DNA of 64,000 bases from Adhaeribacter rhizoryzae. GTDB lineage: Bacteria; Bacteroidota; Bacteroidia; Cytophagales; Hymenobacteraceae. The stretch is from the NCBI RefSeq assembly GCF_008629685.1, contig NZ_VWSF01000013.1, positions 100,472 through 164,471 on the forward strand. Reading direction: 5' to 3'. This document shows positions 51,162-61,002 of the stretch, one piece after another (the stretch's first letter is position 1; each line of letters opens with the position of its first letter). The position numbers and the translations under genes are program-made. The notes beneath the pieces are model-generated. The model did not search any database and was not told the origin of the DNA. It worked only from the letters and a program-made list of their open reading frames with translations.

Positions 51162-53000
51162 TTATTCGTTCACATACAAGGCGAACGATTCGGGACATAA
51201 ACTTATGGTATTGCCGGCTTCCAGGGTTTCCGGAGCAGCCATGGGGCCTTTCCATTCAGGATTTGACGAATCCAGAACCTTTGTCCAAACTTTTGCTGGT
51301 TTGGGTACCGGAACAGTTTGGGTACCTTTAGAAAAATTCAGGAAACAAACAATTTGCTGGTTTTCGTGCCAGCGGCGCAGTACCAGGGTTTTATGTTCTT
51401 CTAAAGTTTCTACTTCCAGGTTTTGCCGGTTCAGGTTGCGTAAAGCCGGCAACTCTTTTCTAAGTTTAAGCAAGGTTTGGTACCACTTAAACATGGTTTG
51501 GTGCGGCTCCTGGTTAATTAAATCCCACTGCAGTTTCGATTGGTTAAAAGTATCTTCCGCTACCGGGTCGGGCGCTTCGCCTTCGGCGTGAAAAGCGGCA
51601 AATTCGGCTTTACGGCCTTTGCGCACGGCTTCAGCTAACTCCGGATCGGTGTGGCTCACAAAGTACAAAAACGGGTTTGGCTCGCTGTATTCTTCGCCCA
51701 TCCATAACATTGGCAAATAAGGGCTTACAATAACAGCGGCGGCCAGCAGTTTTTGCATTTCGTAAGTGGTAAGGGTGCTGGTGCGCTCGCCCAACATGCG
51801 GTTACCTACCTGGTCGTGGTTTTGCGAAAATACCACAAACTGCTCTCCCGGATTATTTTCGGCTTTAATGCCAAAGGTTTTATTGCGGTGCGGAGAATAT
51901 TGCCCATCGTAAACGTAAGCATCCTGGTAAGTCTTGGCTAAATGCTGAATACCCGAAAAATCAGCGTAATAGCCGGTGTTTTCGCCGGTGGCGGTTACCC
52001 GCAACGCATGGTGAAATTCATCTATCCACTGGGCATCCATGCCGTAGCCTTGTTCTTCCAGCGGGTTAATAAATCGGGTATCGTTTAAATCCAGTTCCAC
52101 AATCATGTAGTGCGTGCGGCCGGTTTCCTGCATGAGTTGGTTTACCAGTTGCTTCATTTCCCGCAGCATATGGTTTGGGCTGAAATCTTTAATGGCGTGT
52201 ACGGCATCCATCCGCACGGCATCAATGTGAAAATCGCGGAACCACATTAATAAATTTTCGGCGAAATATTGGCGTACCCCATCGCACCAGGCATCATCAA
52301 AATTTAAGGCCGGCCCCCAGGGCGTATTATATTTATCGGTAAAATAATGGCCGTACTCGCCTAAATAATTTCCTTCCGGACCCAGGTGATTATACACCAC
52401 ATCCAAAATAACGGCAATGCCTTTCTGGTGGCAAACATCTACCAGGTGCTGCAAGCCGGCTGCCCCGCCGTAAGAATCCTGTACCGCATACGGAAATACG
52501 CCATCGTAACCCCAGTTGCGGCTGCCCGGAAATTGCGCTACCGGCATTATTTCGATGGCATTTACACCTAATTTTATCAGGTAATCTAATTTTTCTTCGA
52601 GGGCGGCAAAAGTACCTTCGGGCGTAAAAGTACCGGTGTGCAGTTCGTATAAAATATATTCTTCCAGCGGAATATTTTTCCAGGCCGTGTCCGTCCAGGC
52701 AAAATCTTTAGTGGCTAATGCCTGGGAAGGACCGTGTACTCCTTCGGGTTGGGATAAAGAAGCCGGATCAGGTAATTTTTTATCGTCGTCGAGGATAAAC
52801 TGGTACGTATCGCCGGGCTCCAGTTGGTAGGTTTTGGCACTCCAGTAACCAAATTCTTCGGCTTGCAAGGGCAAAGTAATATTATCGGGTAGGGCAACGG
52901 CTACTTTTTGCGCTTTGGGTGCCCATACCCGGATAATGGCTTCGCCGGCAGGGGTAAAGTTTACACCCAGGGTGCGTTCGCTTACATTTATCTGACTCAT
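51162..53000 (-). CDS. treZ: Malto-oligosyltrehalose trehalohydrolase
   Basis: A 612-residue GH13 enzyme. The N-terminal beta-sandwich (residues about 8-95, GEAIIRVWAPKAQKVAVAL) is followed by the barrel with EIMPVAQFPGSRNWGYDGVFPYA (about 148-170, partly quoted), nucleophile Asp in DAVRMDAVHAI (about 266), acid Glu in IVELDLND (about 297) and SQNHDQVGNR (about 390). It cuts the bond beside the trehalosyl unit and releases trehalose. The start overlaps the treX stop by four bases (ATGA), so the two are translationally coupled. Confidence 0.96.
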   Translation of the reverse strand: MSQINVSERTLGVNFTPAGEAIIRVWAPKAQKVAVALPDNITLPLQAEEFGYWSAKTYQLEPGDTYQFILDDDKKLPDPASLSQPEGVHGPSQALATKDFAWTDTAWKNIPLEEYILYELHTGTFTPEGTFAALEEKLDYLIKLGVNAIEIMPVAQFPGSRNWGYDGVFPYAVQDSYGGAAGLQHLVDVCHQKGIAVILDVVYNHLGPEGNYLGEYGHYFTDKYNTPWGPALNFDDAWCDGVRQYFAENLLMWFRDFHIDAVRMDAVHAIKDFSPNHMLREMKQLVNQLMQETGRTHYMIVELDLNDTRFINPLEEQGYGMDAQWIDEFHHALRVTATGENTGYYADFSGIQHLAKTYQDAYVYDGQYSPHRNKTFGIKAENNPGEQFVVFSQNHDQVGNRMLGERTSTLTTYEMQKLLAAAVIVSPYLPMLWMGEEYSEPNPFLYFVSHTDPELAEAVRKGRKAEFAAFHAEGEAPDPVAEDTFNQSKLQWDLINQEPHQTMFKWYQTLLKLRKELPALRNLNRQNLEVETLEEHKTLVLRRWHENQQIVCFLNFSKGTQTVPVPKPAKVWTKVLDSSNPEWKGPMAAPETLEAGNTISLCPESFALYVNE

Positions 53001-55141
53001 GCTTGTTCTAATTCAAAAATTGGATTTCTTAAAATTACTACTGAGCGGGAATCTACTTCAAATGTTTCGCCGGGGCCGTATGTTTCTTCCGGAATATCAA
53101 CTGTTTCGTACCGGGTATCTAAAACCTTAATCCATTGGTTACCATATTTATCGCTGGGCAGTTTAAAATCCATGGGGTGGTGTGCTGCGTTAAATATTAC
53201 ATAGAACGAGTCATCAATAATTTGCTCGCCTTTGGGCCCAAGCGAATGTACACCCCGGCCATTTAGGTAAACGCCTAAGGATTTAGCAAAATCCTGATCC
53301 CAATGTTCGTCGTTCATTTCGTCGCCGCTAGGTAAAAACCAGGCAATATCTTCTACGTTTATGCCCCGGATGGGCTGGCCCTGGAACCACCGGCGCCGGC
53401 AGAATACCGGGTGATTTTTGCGCAGGTGAATTACTTTTTTGGTAAACGCCAGCAAACCTTTATCGGCACCAGCCCAATCCAGCCAAGATATTTCGTTGTC
53501 CTGGCAATAAGCATTGTTGTTACCGCCCTGCGTGCGGCTTATTTCGTCGCCGGCTACCAACATGGGTACGCCTTGCGATAAAAATAAGGTAGTCATAAAA
53601 TTACGTTTCTGGCGGTTGCGCAAAACAATAATATTCTGGTCATCGGTTGGCCCTTCGGCTCCGCAGTTCCACGAACGGTTGTGGCTTTCGCCATCGTTGT
53701 TGTCTTCGCCATTAGCTTCGTTGTGCTTTTCGTTGTACGAAACCAAATCGTGGAGCGTGAAGCCATCGTGGGCCGTAATAAAATTTATACTGGCGGTTGG
53801 CCGGCGATAATCGTCCTGGTACAAATCGGGGCTGCCGGTAAAACGGAGCGCAAATTCGCCAATCATACTTTCGGCGCCGCGCCAGTAATCCCGGATGCTG
53901 TCGCGGTACATGCCGTTCCACTCGGCCCAGCCCGGCGGGAATTTACCTACCTGGTAGCCGCCTTCGCCAATATCCCAGGGTTCAGCAATTAATTTTACCT
54001 GCGAAATAATAGGGTCCTGGTGAATAATATCAAAAAAAGCACTTAACCGATCAACTTCGTGCAATTCCCGGGCCAAGGTAGAAGCTAAATCAAAACGGAA
54101 ACCGTCTACGTGCATTTCGGTTATCCAATAACGCAAACTGTCCATCATCAGGCGTAGCACGCTGGGCAAGTTGGCGTTTAAGGTATTGCCGGTGCCGGTA
54201 TAATCCATGTAAAAGCGTTTGTTATCTTCTACCAGCCGGTAATAAGCCGCATTATCTACCCCTTTAAAAGAGAGTGTAGGTCCCATGTGGTTGCCTTCAC
54301 CGGTATGGTTATACACCACGTCCAGAATAACTTCTATTTCGGCCTTGTGCAGTTCCTTTACCATTTCTTTAAACTCGGTTACCTGCCCGCCCAAAGTACC
54401 GCTGCCGGAGTAGCGCACATCAGGAGAAAAAAAACCAATGGTATTGTAGCCCCAGTAATTAGCCAAACCCTTGTCCTGCAAAATACTGTCATTTACAAAC
54501 TGATGCACCGGCATGAGTTCAATGGCGGTAATGCCTAATTCTTTCAGGTATTTTATAGTTACGGGATGCGCCAGCCCGGCGTACGTACCTCTTATTTCTT
54601 CAGGTATTTCGGGATGCAGTTTGGTGAAGCCTTTAACGTGAGTTTCGTAAATAATAGATTTATAGTATGGAATTTTAGGCGGCTTATCGCCTTCCCAATC
54701 AAAATTAGGATCTACTACAACCGACTTGGGAATAAAAGGGGCACTATCGAAATCGTTAAAGCTTAAATCTTCGTCGGGGTGGCCCATTTGGTAACCAAAC
54801 AGCGAATCGTGCCACAAAATAGTGCCCGAAATGGCTTTGGCATACGGGTCGATTAATAATTTATTGGGGTTAAAACGATGACCATTTTCCGGATCAAAAG
54901 GGCCAAAGACGCGATAGCCATAAAGTTGCCCCGGCATTAAATCGGGCACATACACGTGCCACACATGATGCGAACGTTCCCGCATCCGGATTTTCACCGA
55001 TTCTACTTCATCGGTTATAGAATTAAACAAGCATAAATCAACACCGGTAGCATTATCGGCATAAATCGCAAAATTTACTCCTTCTACATCCCAGGTAGCA
55101 CCAAGGGGATAAGGAGAACCAGGGTATACAACTGTATTCAT
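52997..55141 (-). CDS. treX: Glycogen debranching enzyme (isoamylase-type)
   Basis: A 714-residue GH13 debranching enzyme of the GlgX/TreX type. Residues 1-150 are a CBM48-like domain (YPLGATWDVEGVNFAIYA). Catalytic motifs: nucleophile Asp in VDGFRFDLAST (about 349), Glu in LIAEPWDIGEGGYQVG (about 385), Asp in TAHDGFTLHDLVSYNEKHN (about 459-477). It hydrolyses alpha-1,6 branches to give linear chains for TreY. First gene of the operon. As glgX it would fit just as well by sequence; context decides for treX. Confidence 0.95.
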   Translation of the reverse strand: MNTVVYPGSPYPLGATWDVEGVNFAIYADNATGVDLCLFNSITDEVESVKIRMRERSHHVWHVYVPDLMPGQLYGYRVFGPFDPENGHRFNPNKLLIDPYAKAISGTILWHDSLFGYQMGHPDEDLSFNDFDSAPFIPKSVVVDPNFDWEGDKPPKIPYYKSIIYETHVKGFTKLHPEIPEEIRGTYAGLAHPVTIKYLKELGITAIELMPVHQFVNDSILQDKGLANYWGYNTIGFFSPDVRYSGSGTLGGQVTEFKEMVKELHKAEIEVILDVVYNHTGEGNHMGPTLSFKGVDNAAYYRLVEDNKRFYMDYTGTGNTLNANLPSVLRLMMDSLRYWITEMHVDGFRFDLASTLARELHEVDRLSAFFDIIHQDPIISQVKLIAEPWDIGEGGYQVGKFPPGWAEWNGMYRDSIRDYWRGAESMIGEFALRFTGSPDLYQDDYRRPTASINFITAHDGFTLHDLVSYNEKHNEANGEDNNDGESHNRSWNCGAEGPTDDQNIIVLRNRQKRNFMTTLFLSQGVPMLVAGDEISRTQGGNNNAYCQDNEISWLDWAGADKGLLAFTKKVIHLRKNHPVFCRRRWFQGQPIRGINVEDIAWFLPSGDEMNDEHWDQDFAKSLGVYLNGRGVHSLGPKGEQIIDDSFYVIFNAAHHPMDFKLPSDKYGNQWIKVLDTRYETVDIPEETYGPGETFEVDSRSVVILRNPIFELEQA

Positions 55142-55607
55142 AAATTAATTTAGTCAGTAAATAATCAAGGGTAGGGGCAAAGTATTGAAAATTTGAACCC
55201 ATGTACGGACAAAAGAAGAAATAGTCTATCCGGCAAAGAGGGAAAATAAAATTATTGAAAGCAGATTTAACGCGTAACAGGACAAAAAGATAAGGTTATA
55301 ATAATTGGTACATTATATAATTAGCAAATAATAAAGCTTCACCACTAATAAGAAAGTTTTGGAAAAAGGTTTTTGTAACGCGGTTATTTAGTAGCTAATA
55401 CCAACCATTTTAAGGGTTTAACGCAAAAGTTAATTTCCATGTCCGTTATAGTACGTAAAAACGCCTGTTATTATCAATAATAAGCTATTAATAAATTAAA
55501 TATTTAACCTTCTGTACGAAAATCCGAATACGTACCCTGTTCAAGGACATGCGCGCTTTACCGCGATGCGCTTAGAAAAGAATATTTACACTTAAAATAT
55601 TAAATGT
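55142..55607. other. Divergent spacer before treX
   Basis: 466 AT-rich bases with regulatory sequence of treX and of the LLM gene. CAAAGTA on the plus strand (55178-55184) is close to a reversed -7 element (TACTTTG, one base short) for treX. No gene visible. Confidence 0.45.
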
Positions 55608-56573
55608 ATGGCCATAATCGGGTACCATAACTCGCACGAACAGTTTAAACCCAGTGTATTATTAGAGTATGTGCGGCTAGCCGAGCAAGCCGGCTTTCAG
55701 GGAGCCTTGTCATCGGATCATTTTCATCCGTGGAGTAATAGCCAGGGCGAAAGCGGCTTTGCCTGGTCGTGGTTGGGGGCAGCTTTGCAGGCCACGAACC
55801 TTACTTTTGGCGTGGTAAATGCGCCCGGACAGCGGTATCACCCGGCCATTATTGCGCAGGCGGCAGCCACCCTGGCCGAGATGTTTCCGGAACGGTTTTT
55901 TATTTGTTTAGGATCGGGACAGGCTTTAAACGAAATGATAACCGGCGATAAATGGCCCACCAAAGCCGAACGCAATGCCCGCTTAAAAGAATCGGTAGAA
56001 ATAATTAGTGCGCTCTGGAACGGCGAGCGCGTAACGCACAAAGGATTAATAACCGTAGAAGAAGCCCAGTTGTACACTTTACCCAAAGTAAAACCTTTAA
56101 TTGTGGGAGCAGCCGTTTCGGATAAAACCGCCGAGTGGGTGGGCAGTTGGGCCGATGCCTTAATAACTGTTTCAAAGCAGCCCCAGGACCTGAAAAAAAC
56201 AGTAGAAGCTTTCCGGCGAGGTGGCGGCGAAGGCAAACCCATGTATTTAAAAGTGCAATTATCGTATGCCCGCAGTGAGCAGGAAGCCCGGCAAGGCGCC
56301 CACGACCAATGGCGGGGCAATATTTTTGATAACAGCCTTTTAACCGATTTGCGCATACCCGAACAATTTGAAGCCGCCGCCGAATTTGTGAACCCCAACG
56401 AGCTGGATAATTTTGTGCGGATATCTTCAAGCGTGCAACAACACATTGACTGGCTGGGCGAATATATGGAACTGGGTTTCAGTAATCTTTACCTGCACAA
56501 CGTAAACCTGAATCATATTCCTTTTATCGAAGATTTTGGGGCAAAAGTAATTCCAGCCTTAAAGGATGCATAA
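55608..56573 (+). CDS. LLM-class flavin oxidoreductase, non-F420 (TIGR03885-like)
   Basis: A 321-residue TIM-barrel enzyme of the luciferase-like superfamily. The N-terminus MAIIGYHNSHEQFKPSVLLE, DHFHPWSNSQGESGFAWSW (about 37-55), FGVVNAPGQRYHPAIIAQAA (about 68-87) and FICLGSGQALNE (about 100) match the group resembling F420-dependent glucose-6-phosphate dehydrogenase. Bacteroidota lack F420, so FMN is the likely cofactor. Substrate unknown; no pathway neighbours. Confidence 0.88.
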   Translation: MAIIGYHNSHEQFKPSVLLEYVRLAEQAGFQGALSSDHFHPWSNSQGESGFAWSWLGAALQATNLTFGVVNAPGQRYHPAIIAQAAATLAEMFPERFFICLGSGQALNEMITGDKWPTKAERNARLKESVEIISALWNGERVTHKGLITVEEAQLYTLPKVKPLIVGAAVSDKTAEWVGSWADALITVSKQPQDLKKTVEAFRRGGGEGKPMYLKVQLSYARSEQEARQGAHDQWRGNIFDNSLLTDLRIPEQFEAAAEFVNPNELDNFVRISSSVQQHIDWLGEYMELGFSNLYLHNVNLNHIPFIEDFGAKVIPALKDA

Positions 56574-56607
56574 ACTAAGCGTGTTTTAGCATCAATATAA
56601 AACCAAG

Positions 56608-56615
56608 TAGCTTTG
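56608..56615 (+). promoter_or_regulatory. -7 element for the NhaC-family gene
   Basis: TAGCTTTG fits TAnnTTTG, 116 bases before the ATG. TTTT at 56583-56586 sits where a TTTG -33 box is expected. Confidence 0.5.
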
Positions 56616-56723
56616 TACCGCACGGTAGTAATAGATTAAGGTTAATATTTATTTACTTTATAAACTTGTCTGCTTGCCCGGTTTATGACGGTTGCTTGTT
56701 AAACTTATTATATATTTTTCTGA

Positions 56724-58058
56724 ATGAACCAGCTACAGCCAAGCGGGGGAAAAGCTTTAATTCCTTTTTTTGTTTTTGTATTAAGCTTTTTAGGAGCTGG
56801 TATTGCGTTGAGCGATTTTTATGCTTTTCCGTCGCCGGTAGCAGTAATATTGGGAATAATAGTGGCTTTTGTAATATTAAAAGGATCGGTGCAGGCCAAA
56901 GTAGATGCGCTTATTCGGGGTTGCGGCGACTCCCGGATTATGACCATGTGCCTGATTTACCTGCTGGCCGGCGCTTTTGCCACGGTAAGCAAAGCCATGG
57001 GCGGAGTAGATGCCACCGTTAACCTGGGCCTGGCGCTGGTGCCCATTAAGTTTCTGGCTTTGGGTATATTTTTACTGGCCAGCTTTCTTTCTACGGCTAC
57101 AGGTACTTCGGTGGGCTGTATTGTGGCATTGGGGCCTATTGTGGTAGGTTTGGCCGAGCAAAGCCAGACTCCGTTGCCCCTTATGCTGGGGTCTTTGCTG
57201 GGTGGGGCTATGTTTGGCGATAATTTATCTTTTATTTCGGATACCACCATTGCGGCTACCCAATCGCAGGATTGCAGCATGCGCGATAAGTTTAAAGTAA
57301 ATATTTTAATTGCCGGGCCAGCGGCTTTGCTAACCGCTTTACTATTATTGCTGGCTGCCCAATATACAGGTGCGCTGCCTAACCTTTTACCCGCTGCACC
57401 AGCAATTTCTTTCTGGCCCATTGTGCCGTACCTGGTAGTTATAATATTGGCTATCTCGGGCCTGAATGTATTTGTAGTGCTTACAATAGGAACCTTGTTA
57501 GCGGGATTAATTGGTTTTACCACCGGCAGTTTGCCGCCCTTGTTGTTCTCCCAGAAAGTTTACGAAGGTTTTACCAGCATGATCGAAATATTCCTGCTGT
57601 CAATGCTAACGGGTGGTTTAGCCGAGATGGTAAGAGGGGCCGGCGGAATAGATTACCTGGTTTCCAAGATAAGCAAAGCCATTGGAGGACATAAATCAGC
57701 GCAGTTGGGAATGGGGGCACTGGTGAGTGGCACCAATTCGGCCATTGCCAATAATACGGTTTCTATTGTGGTTACGGGCCCGGTGGTAAAAGAAATCAGC
57801 CGCACGTACGGGGTAGATAAACGCAAAACCGCCGCTTTAACCGATATATTTTCCTGTGTAATCCAAGGCTTATTACCTTACGGGGCGCAAATATTAATAA
57901 TAATCGGGTTTACCAAAAATACTGTTTCGTTTGCAGCAATATTAACTTATGCCTGGTATTTGTATTTGTTATTAGGTTTTACCTTACTGGCTATTTTCAC
58001 CCCTTTCGTAGATAAATACCTGGCCCGGCAGCCGGCCGCTGAACCGTCGGCCAGTTAA
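56724..58058 (+). CDS. Na+/H+ antiporter NhaC family protein
   Basis: A 444-residue inner-membrane protein with about 11 membrane segments. Conserved stretches: STATGTSVGCIVALGPI (about 117-133), GGAMFGDNLSFISDTTIAAT (about 160-180, partly quoted), LSMLTGGLAEMVRGAGGI and GTNSAIANNTVSIVVTGPV (about 336-354). They match the NhaC group of sodium/proton antiporters. It may export sodium or exchange organic ions; the substrate is inferred from the family only. Convergent with the next two genes. Confidence 0.88.
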   Translation: MNQLQPSGGKALIPFFVFVLSFLGAGIALSDFYAFPSPVAVILGIIVAFVILKGSVQAKVDALIRGCGDSRIMTMCLIYLLAGAFATVSKAMGGVDATVNLGLALVPIKFLALGIFLLASFLSTATGTSVGCIVALGPIVVGLAEQSQTPLPLMLGSLLGGAMFGDNLSFISDTTIAATQSQDCSMRDKFKVNILIAGPAALLTALLLLLAAQYTGALPNLLPAAPAISFWPIVPYLVVIILAISGLNVFVVLTIGTLLAGLIGFTTGSLPPLLFSQKVYEGFTSMIEIFLLSMLTGGLAEMVRGAGGIDYLVSKISKAIGGHKSAQLGMGALVSGTNSAIANNTVSIVVTGPVVKEISRTYGVDKRKTAALTDIFSCVIQGLLPYGAQILIIIGFTKNTVSFAAILTYAWYLYLLLGFTLLAIFTPFVDKYLARQPAAEPSAS

Positions 58059-58122
58059 TATTTCTAATTACGCCCCACAAATATTATTGCCTCTAAAAAT
58101 ATTATTAAGGTTAGAAAAAAAC

Positions 58123-58503
58123 TTAAGTTGATCCTTTCTCTATTTTAGGCTGAATAAAATTAAAGTAAACCGAAAGCAAGGCCGCAACTCCGAATAAAAT
58201 AGCCGTCCAGGTATCTACCAAAGCCGGATTAAAATCCAGGCCGGTAAGCCAGTCGGCGTAATATTTTATGAAAGAATTAGGCAGGTTCCTTTCGCCGAGT
58301 TTTGTTTTAACTTGCCATTGCCAATCGGTTATAGGGCAGTAACCTAAACCGAACCACAAACCCAGTAACAGCCAGGAAGCCGCCGTAGCCAACACCAATA
58401 AAAAGTGCCACTTTCGGTAGCGCGGCCACAACCAGCCAAAAAGGTTAAAGCAGATAATTACCAGGTGCAGCCCGGTAAAAAATAAATCCAGCAGGCGTAA
58501 CAA
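58123..58503 (-). CDS. DUF2784 family membrane protein
   Basis: A 126-residue protein with about four membrane segments (residues 5-24, 32-52, 92-115 and a weaker one). The motif FGLGYCPITDWQWQVKTKLGE (about 51-71, partly quoted) is characteristic of DUF2784; the Cys and Asp are conserved. Function unknown. Lies 18 bases downstream of the Nramp-like gene on the same strand, so the two probably form an operon. Confidence 0.85.
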   Translation of the reverse strand: MLRLLDLFFTGLHLVIICFNLFGWLWPRYRKWHFLLVLATAASWLLLGLWFGLGYCPITDWQWQVKTKLGERNLPNSFIKYYADWLTGLDFNPALVDTWTAILFGVAALLSVYFNFIQPKIEKGST

Positions 58504-58521
58504 TATTTTGTTGCTAAAATA

Positions 58522-59922
58522 TTAACCTTTAATAACTTGTATAATGCCGTACAGCCCAAGAGCCACAATGGTGCCGGCACTCAGCCAGAAAGCAAAGTCG
58601 TAGAATAAACTTGGTTTTAGCGCGGCCGGCAATCGGCGGTACCGGAAATGAATAGCGGCTACTACTACCAGTAGCAACAAGATAGAAGTCATGAAGCCGC
58701 CTATTAAAATCATACTCACCGGCAGCTTAATAAAAATAAACAAGGCGCACCAGGCCAGCGGAAATACCCAGGCCAAAATAGAAATAAAACGCTTGCGGGT
58801 AGGGTAGTGGTAAAAATCAATCCAGCCTATTTGCCCGAAAGCATCGGTAAAAGTGCGGGTAAAACTGGCCGCGGCCGTAAATAAAGTAGAGTACAGGGCC
58901 ATAAAAGCGCCAATCATAAATATTATTTCGGCCCAGGAACCCAGGGTTTGCGTGTACATATCCGATAATATTTCTATAACGTTGTAGCCTTCGGGCACCA
59001 AGCCCTGCCGGTGCAGTACCGCGGCGCCCAATAAGTAAAAAGCCGCCGTTACCACCGTGTACACCACCATGGCCAGAAAAGCATCGTAGTACATTATTTT
59101 AATCCAGCCACGGGCTCTTTTTTCCCATTCAACAGTAGCTTGTTTGGGTCCGGTAAAAGCGGCGTAACCTTTCTCGATGCACCAGTAATTGTAATACATA
59201 ATTTCGTCGCCGCCCACGCCCGTAATGCCAAAAGCCGCAATGGCTACCATTACCATGTCGGGGGGTAAACCCAGGGTTAAGCCTTGTTGCAGTTCGGGCC
59301 AGGAAATCCGGAATTGGGTAAACTGCAGAAAATATACCGAGGCCAGCGTAGAAATGGTAAAGAAAACCATCATCCACAACGAAAACTTTTCGATTACCCG
59401 GTAATAACCTTTAAATACCAGGAAAGACGTTATTAAAGTAATCATTACGGCCCAAACCGGAATATTTATAGCCGGGGCAACCATGTTCAGAATAATGGCT
59501 ACGCCTCCCACAATGCCGCCCATTTGCAAAAACTTAAATACCTGAATAAAGAGCCAGAGCCAAATGCCCCAGCTTACCTTTTTTAATTTGCCGCCGGGTA
59601 ATGTGTTCAGGGCAGTCATGGTGGTTTCGCCGGTGTGAATGGCATGTTTACCCCACTCCAGTTGCAGCGTAACTTTTACCAAACAGCTTAAAATAATAAT
59701 CCAGAAAGTAATAAAGCCCGCTCTTGCGCCCAAGGCAGTAGTAGCAATTAACTCGCCGGAACCCACAATAGCGGCCGATAACACAAAGCCCGGCCCTAGG
59801 TGCTGAAATATTCCGGTAAGGTTTTGGGGCGGCTCTTTAATTTTATCATAGGTAATAATATAAGGGTCGGGGGTGCCCAGGGTAGTTTCGTTTAAGTTCG
59901 ATTTTACGGTTTGGGTGGTCAT
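58522..59922 (-). CDS. Nramp-superfamily transporter, divergent clade
   Basis: A 466-residue protein with about 11 membrane segments in the LeuT-like Nramp fold. The first helix begins GPGFVLSAAIVGSGELIATT (about 44-63): the metal-binding DPGN of true MntH/Nramp is replaced by GSGE. The sixth helix has ITGVGGDEIMYYNYW instead of MPH. Metal ligands are thus missing, so manganese or iron transport is unlikely and the cargo is unknown. Likely first gene of an operon with the DUF2784 gene. Confidence 0.85.
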   Translation of the reverse strand: MTTQTVKSNLNETTLGTPDPYIITYDKIKEPPQNLTGIFQHLGPGFVLSAAIVGSGELIATTALGARAGFITFWIIILSCLVKVTLQLEWGKHAIHTGETTMTALNTLPGGKLKKVSWGIWLWLFIQVFKFLQMGGIVGGVAIILNMVAPAINIPVWAVMITLITSFLVFKGYYRVIEKFSLWMMVFFTISTLASVYFLQFTQFRISWPELQQGLTLGLPPDMVMVAIAAFGITGVGGDEIMYYNYWCIEKGYAAFTGPKQATVEWEKRARGWIKIMYYDAFLAMVVYTVVTAAFYLLGAAVLHRQGLVPEGYNVIEILSDMYTQTLGSWAEIIFMIGAFMALYSTLFTAAASFTRTFTDAFGQIGWIDFYHYPTRKRFISILAWVFPLAWCALFIFIKLPVSMILIGGFMTSILLLLVVVAAIHFRYRRLPAALKPSLFYDFAFWLSAGTIVALGLYGIIQVIKG

Positions 59923-60055
59923 AGCGCAGGGATTAGGGCAATGGATTTTAATTTAATTTTTATTTTTCAGATACCTATATTTTTTTAGATTTTATGTAAT
60001 AACCATAGCCTGAAATTTTAACTTAACCAAAGTATATGTTGCCGGGCTTTTGCAC

Positions 60056-60088
60056 AAACCTCACAGGTCTTAAAGACCTGTGAGGTTT
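60056..60088. repeat. 33-bp perfect palindromic repeat, copy 2
   Basis: The same palindrome as at 51017-51049 (16-bp arms, central A here). Located between the Nramp-like gene and the DUF1080 gene, 49 bases from the DUF1080 terminator. Confidence 0.9.
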
Positions 60089-60136
60089 TAATATTTGGTT
60101 TGGTATTATTTACCCGTTTGCAGCTGGTATAAATAA

Positions 60137-60167
60137 AAAAGCCGCAGAAAAATATTCTGCGGCTTTT
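60137..60167 (-). terminator. Terminator of the DUF1080 gene
   Basis: 13-bp perfect stem AAAAGCCGCAGAA with its complement, 5-base loop, T-run on the minus strand (TTTTTTATTT). Confidence 0.88.
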
Positions 60168-60193
60168 GTGGCTCAAATTAAATTTCGAAATAA

Positions 60194-60838
60194 TTAATCC
60201 AGTGGTTTAATCATAATATCTTTGAAATAAACCTTGCTTTTAGGATCGTGACCTTGCAGGGCTACGGTACCGCTCGATAAAATACGGCCAAACATGTCTT
60301 TGGGGCGCGTAACATTCTCGGGTTCAGTGTATTCAGAAGCGATTTTGTCGTTCACTTTTACCGTAATTTTATTGCCCTTTACAATAATGTGCTGGGTAAA
60401 CCATTCGTTATCGTTGGCTAATTGCTTTTTCACGTCTTCGATGGCGTAAACACTCCCGGTTTTACGCCAGTCGGTGTGGGTATTGTTTACCTGTATTTCG
60501 TAGCCTTTGCTGGGCCAGCCGGTTTGCTGGTATTCGGTGTGAATATACATACCGGAGTTAGAACCCGGGGTAGTCATTACCTGGGCTTTAAATTCAAAAT
60601 CTTTAAAGTTATGGTTCTGTAAAGGACCTACGTAGTATAAATGCGCGCGCGGGCCATTTACCACAATAGCGCCATCTTCCACTTTAAAGGTTTCGGGGTT
60701 TTCGCTGGCCATCCACCAGTTTAAGGTGCGGCCATCAAAAATACGCACCCAACCTTTATCGTTATTTTTACCGGATTTAGAACCAGCGCAGCCCGCCAGA
60801 AAAAGGGCTAAAACAAAGCAGGTAATTAGTTTTTTCAT
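60194..60838 (-). CDS. DUF1080 lipoprotein (3-keto-disaccharide hydrolase family)
   Basis: A 214-residue lipoprotein; signal LALFLAGCAGS with lipidated Cys at about 17. The DUF1080 domain (GH16-like jelly roll) follows: WVRIFDGRTLNWWMASENPE (about 31-50), DFEFKAQVMTTPGSNSGMYI (about 93-112) and KGYEIQVNNTHTDWRKTGSVYA (about 126-147, partly quoted). Recent work assigns this family to hydrolysis of 3-keto-glycosides. It fits the Tat-exported Gfo/Idh/MocA oxidoreductases of this window. Promoter and terminator mark it as monocistronic. Confidence 0.92.
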   Translation of the reverse strand: MKKLITCFVLALFLAGCAGSKSGKNNDKGWVRIFDGRTLNWWMASENPETFKVEDGAIVVNGPRAHLYYVGPLQNHNFKDFEFKAQVMTTPGSNSGMYIHTEYQQTGWPSKGYEIQVNNTHTDWRKTGSVYAIEDVKKQLANDNEWFTQHIIVKGNKITVKVNDKIASEYTEPENVTRPKDMFGRILSSGTVALQGHDPKSKVYFKDIMIKPLD

Positions 60839-61002
60839 GTTTTATAGCAAACAAGTGTTTAAGTTAATTAAAAGTTAGTAAGCCTGAATATTTAATAAAT
60901 ATTGGTTAAGGACAAAACAAATTAAATACCAGTTTTGGCAGAATAATACCAACAACAATAATATTAAAAAAGACTTGATTTTTTAGCTAAAAAGCGGCTC
61001 CG
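60839..61002 (-). other. Leader of the DUF1080 gene
   Basis: About 160 AT-rich bases between the likely transcription start and the ATG. No gene is visible here; repeats of AATATT are frequent. Confidence 0.4.

Noticed and set aside
56957..57523. 188-residue minus-strand frame inside the NhaC-family gene
   Set aside because: Antisense to a clear membrane transporter; composition mirrors its codons.
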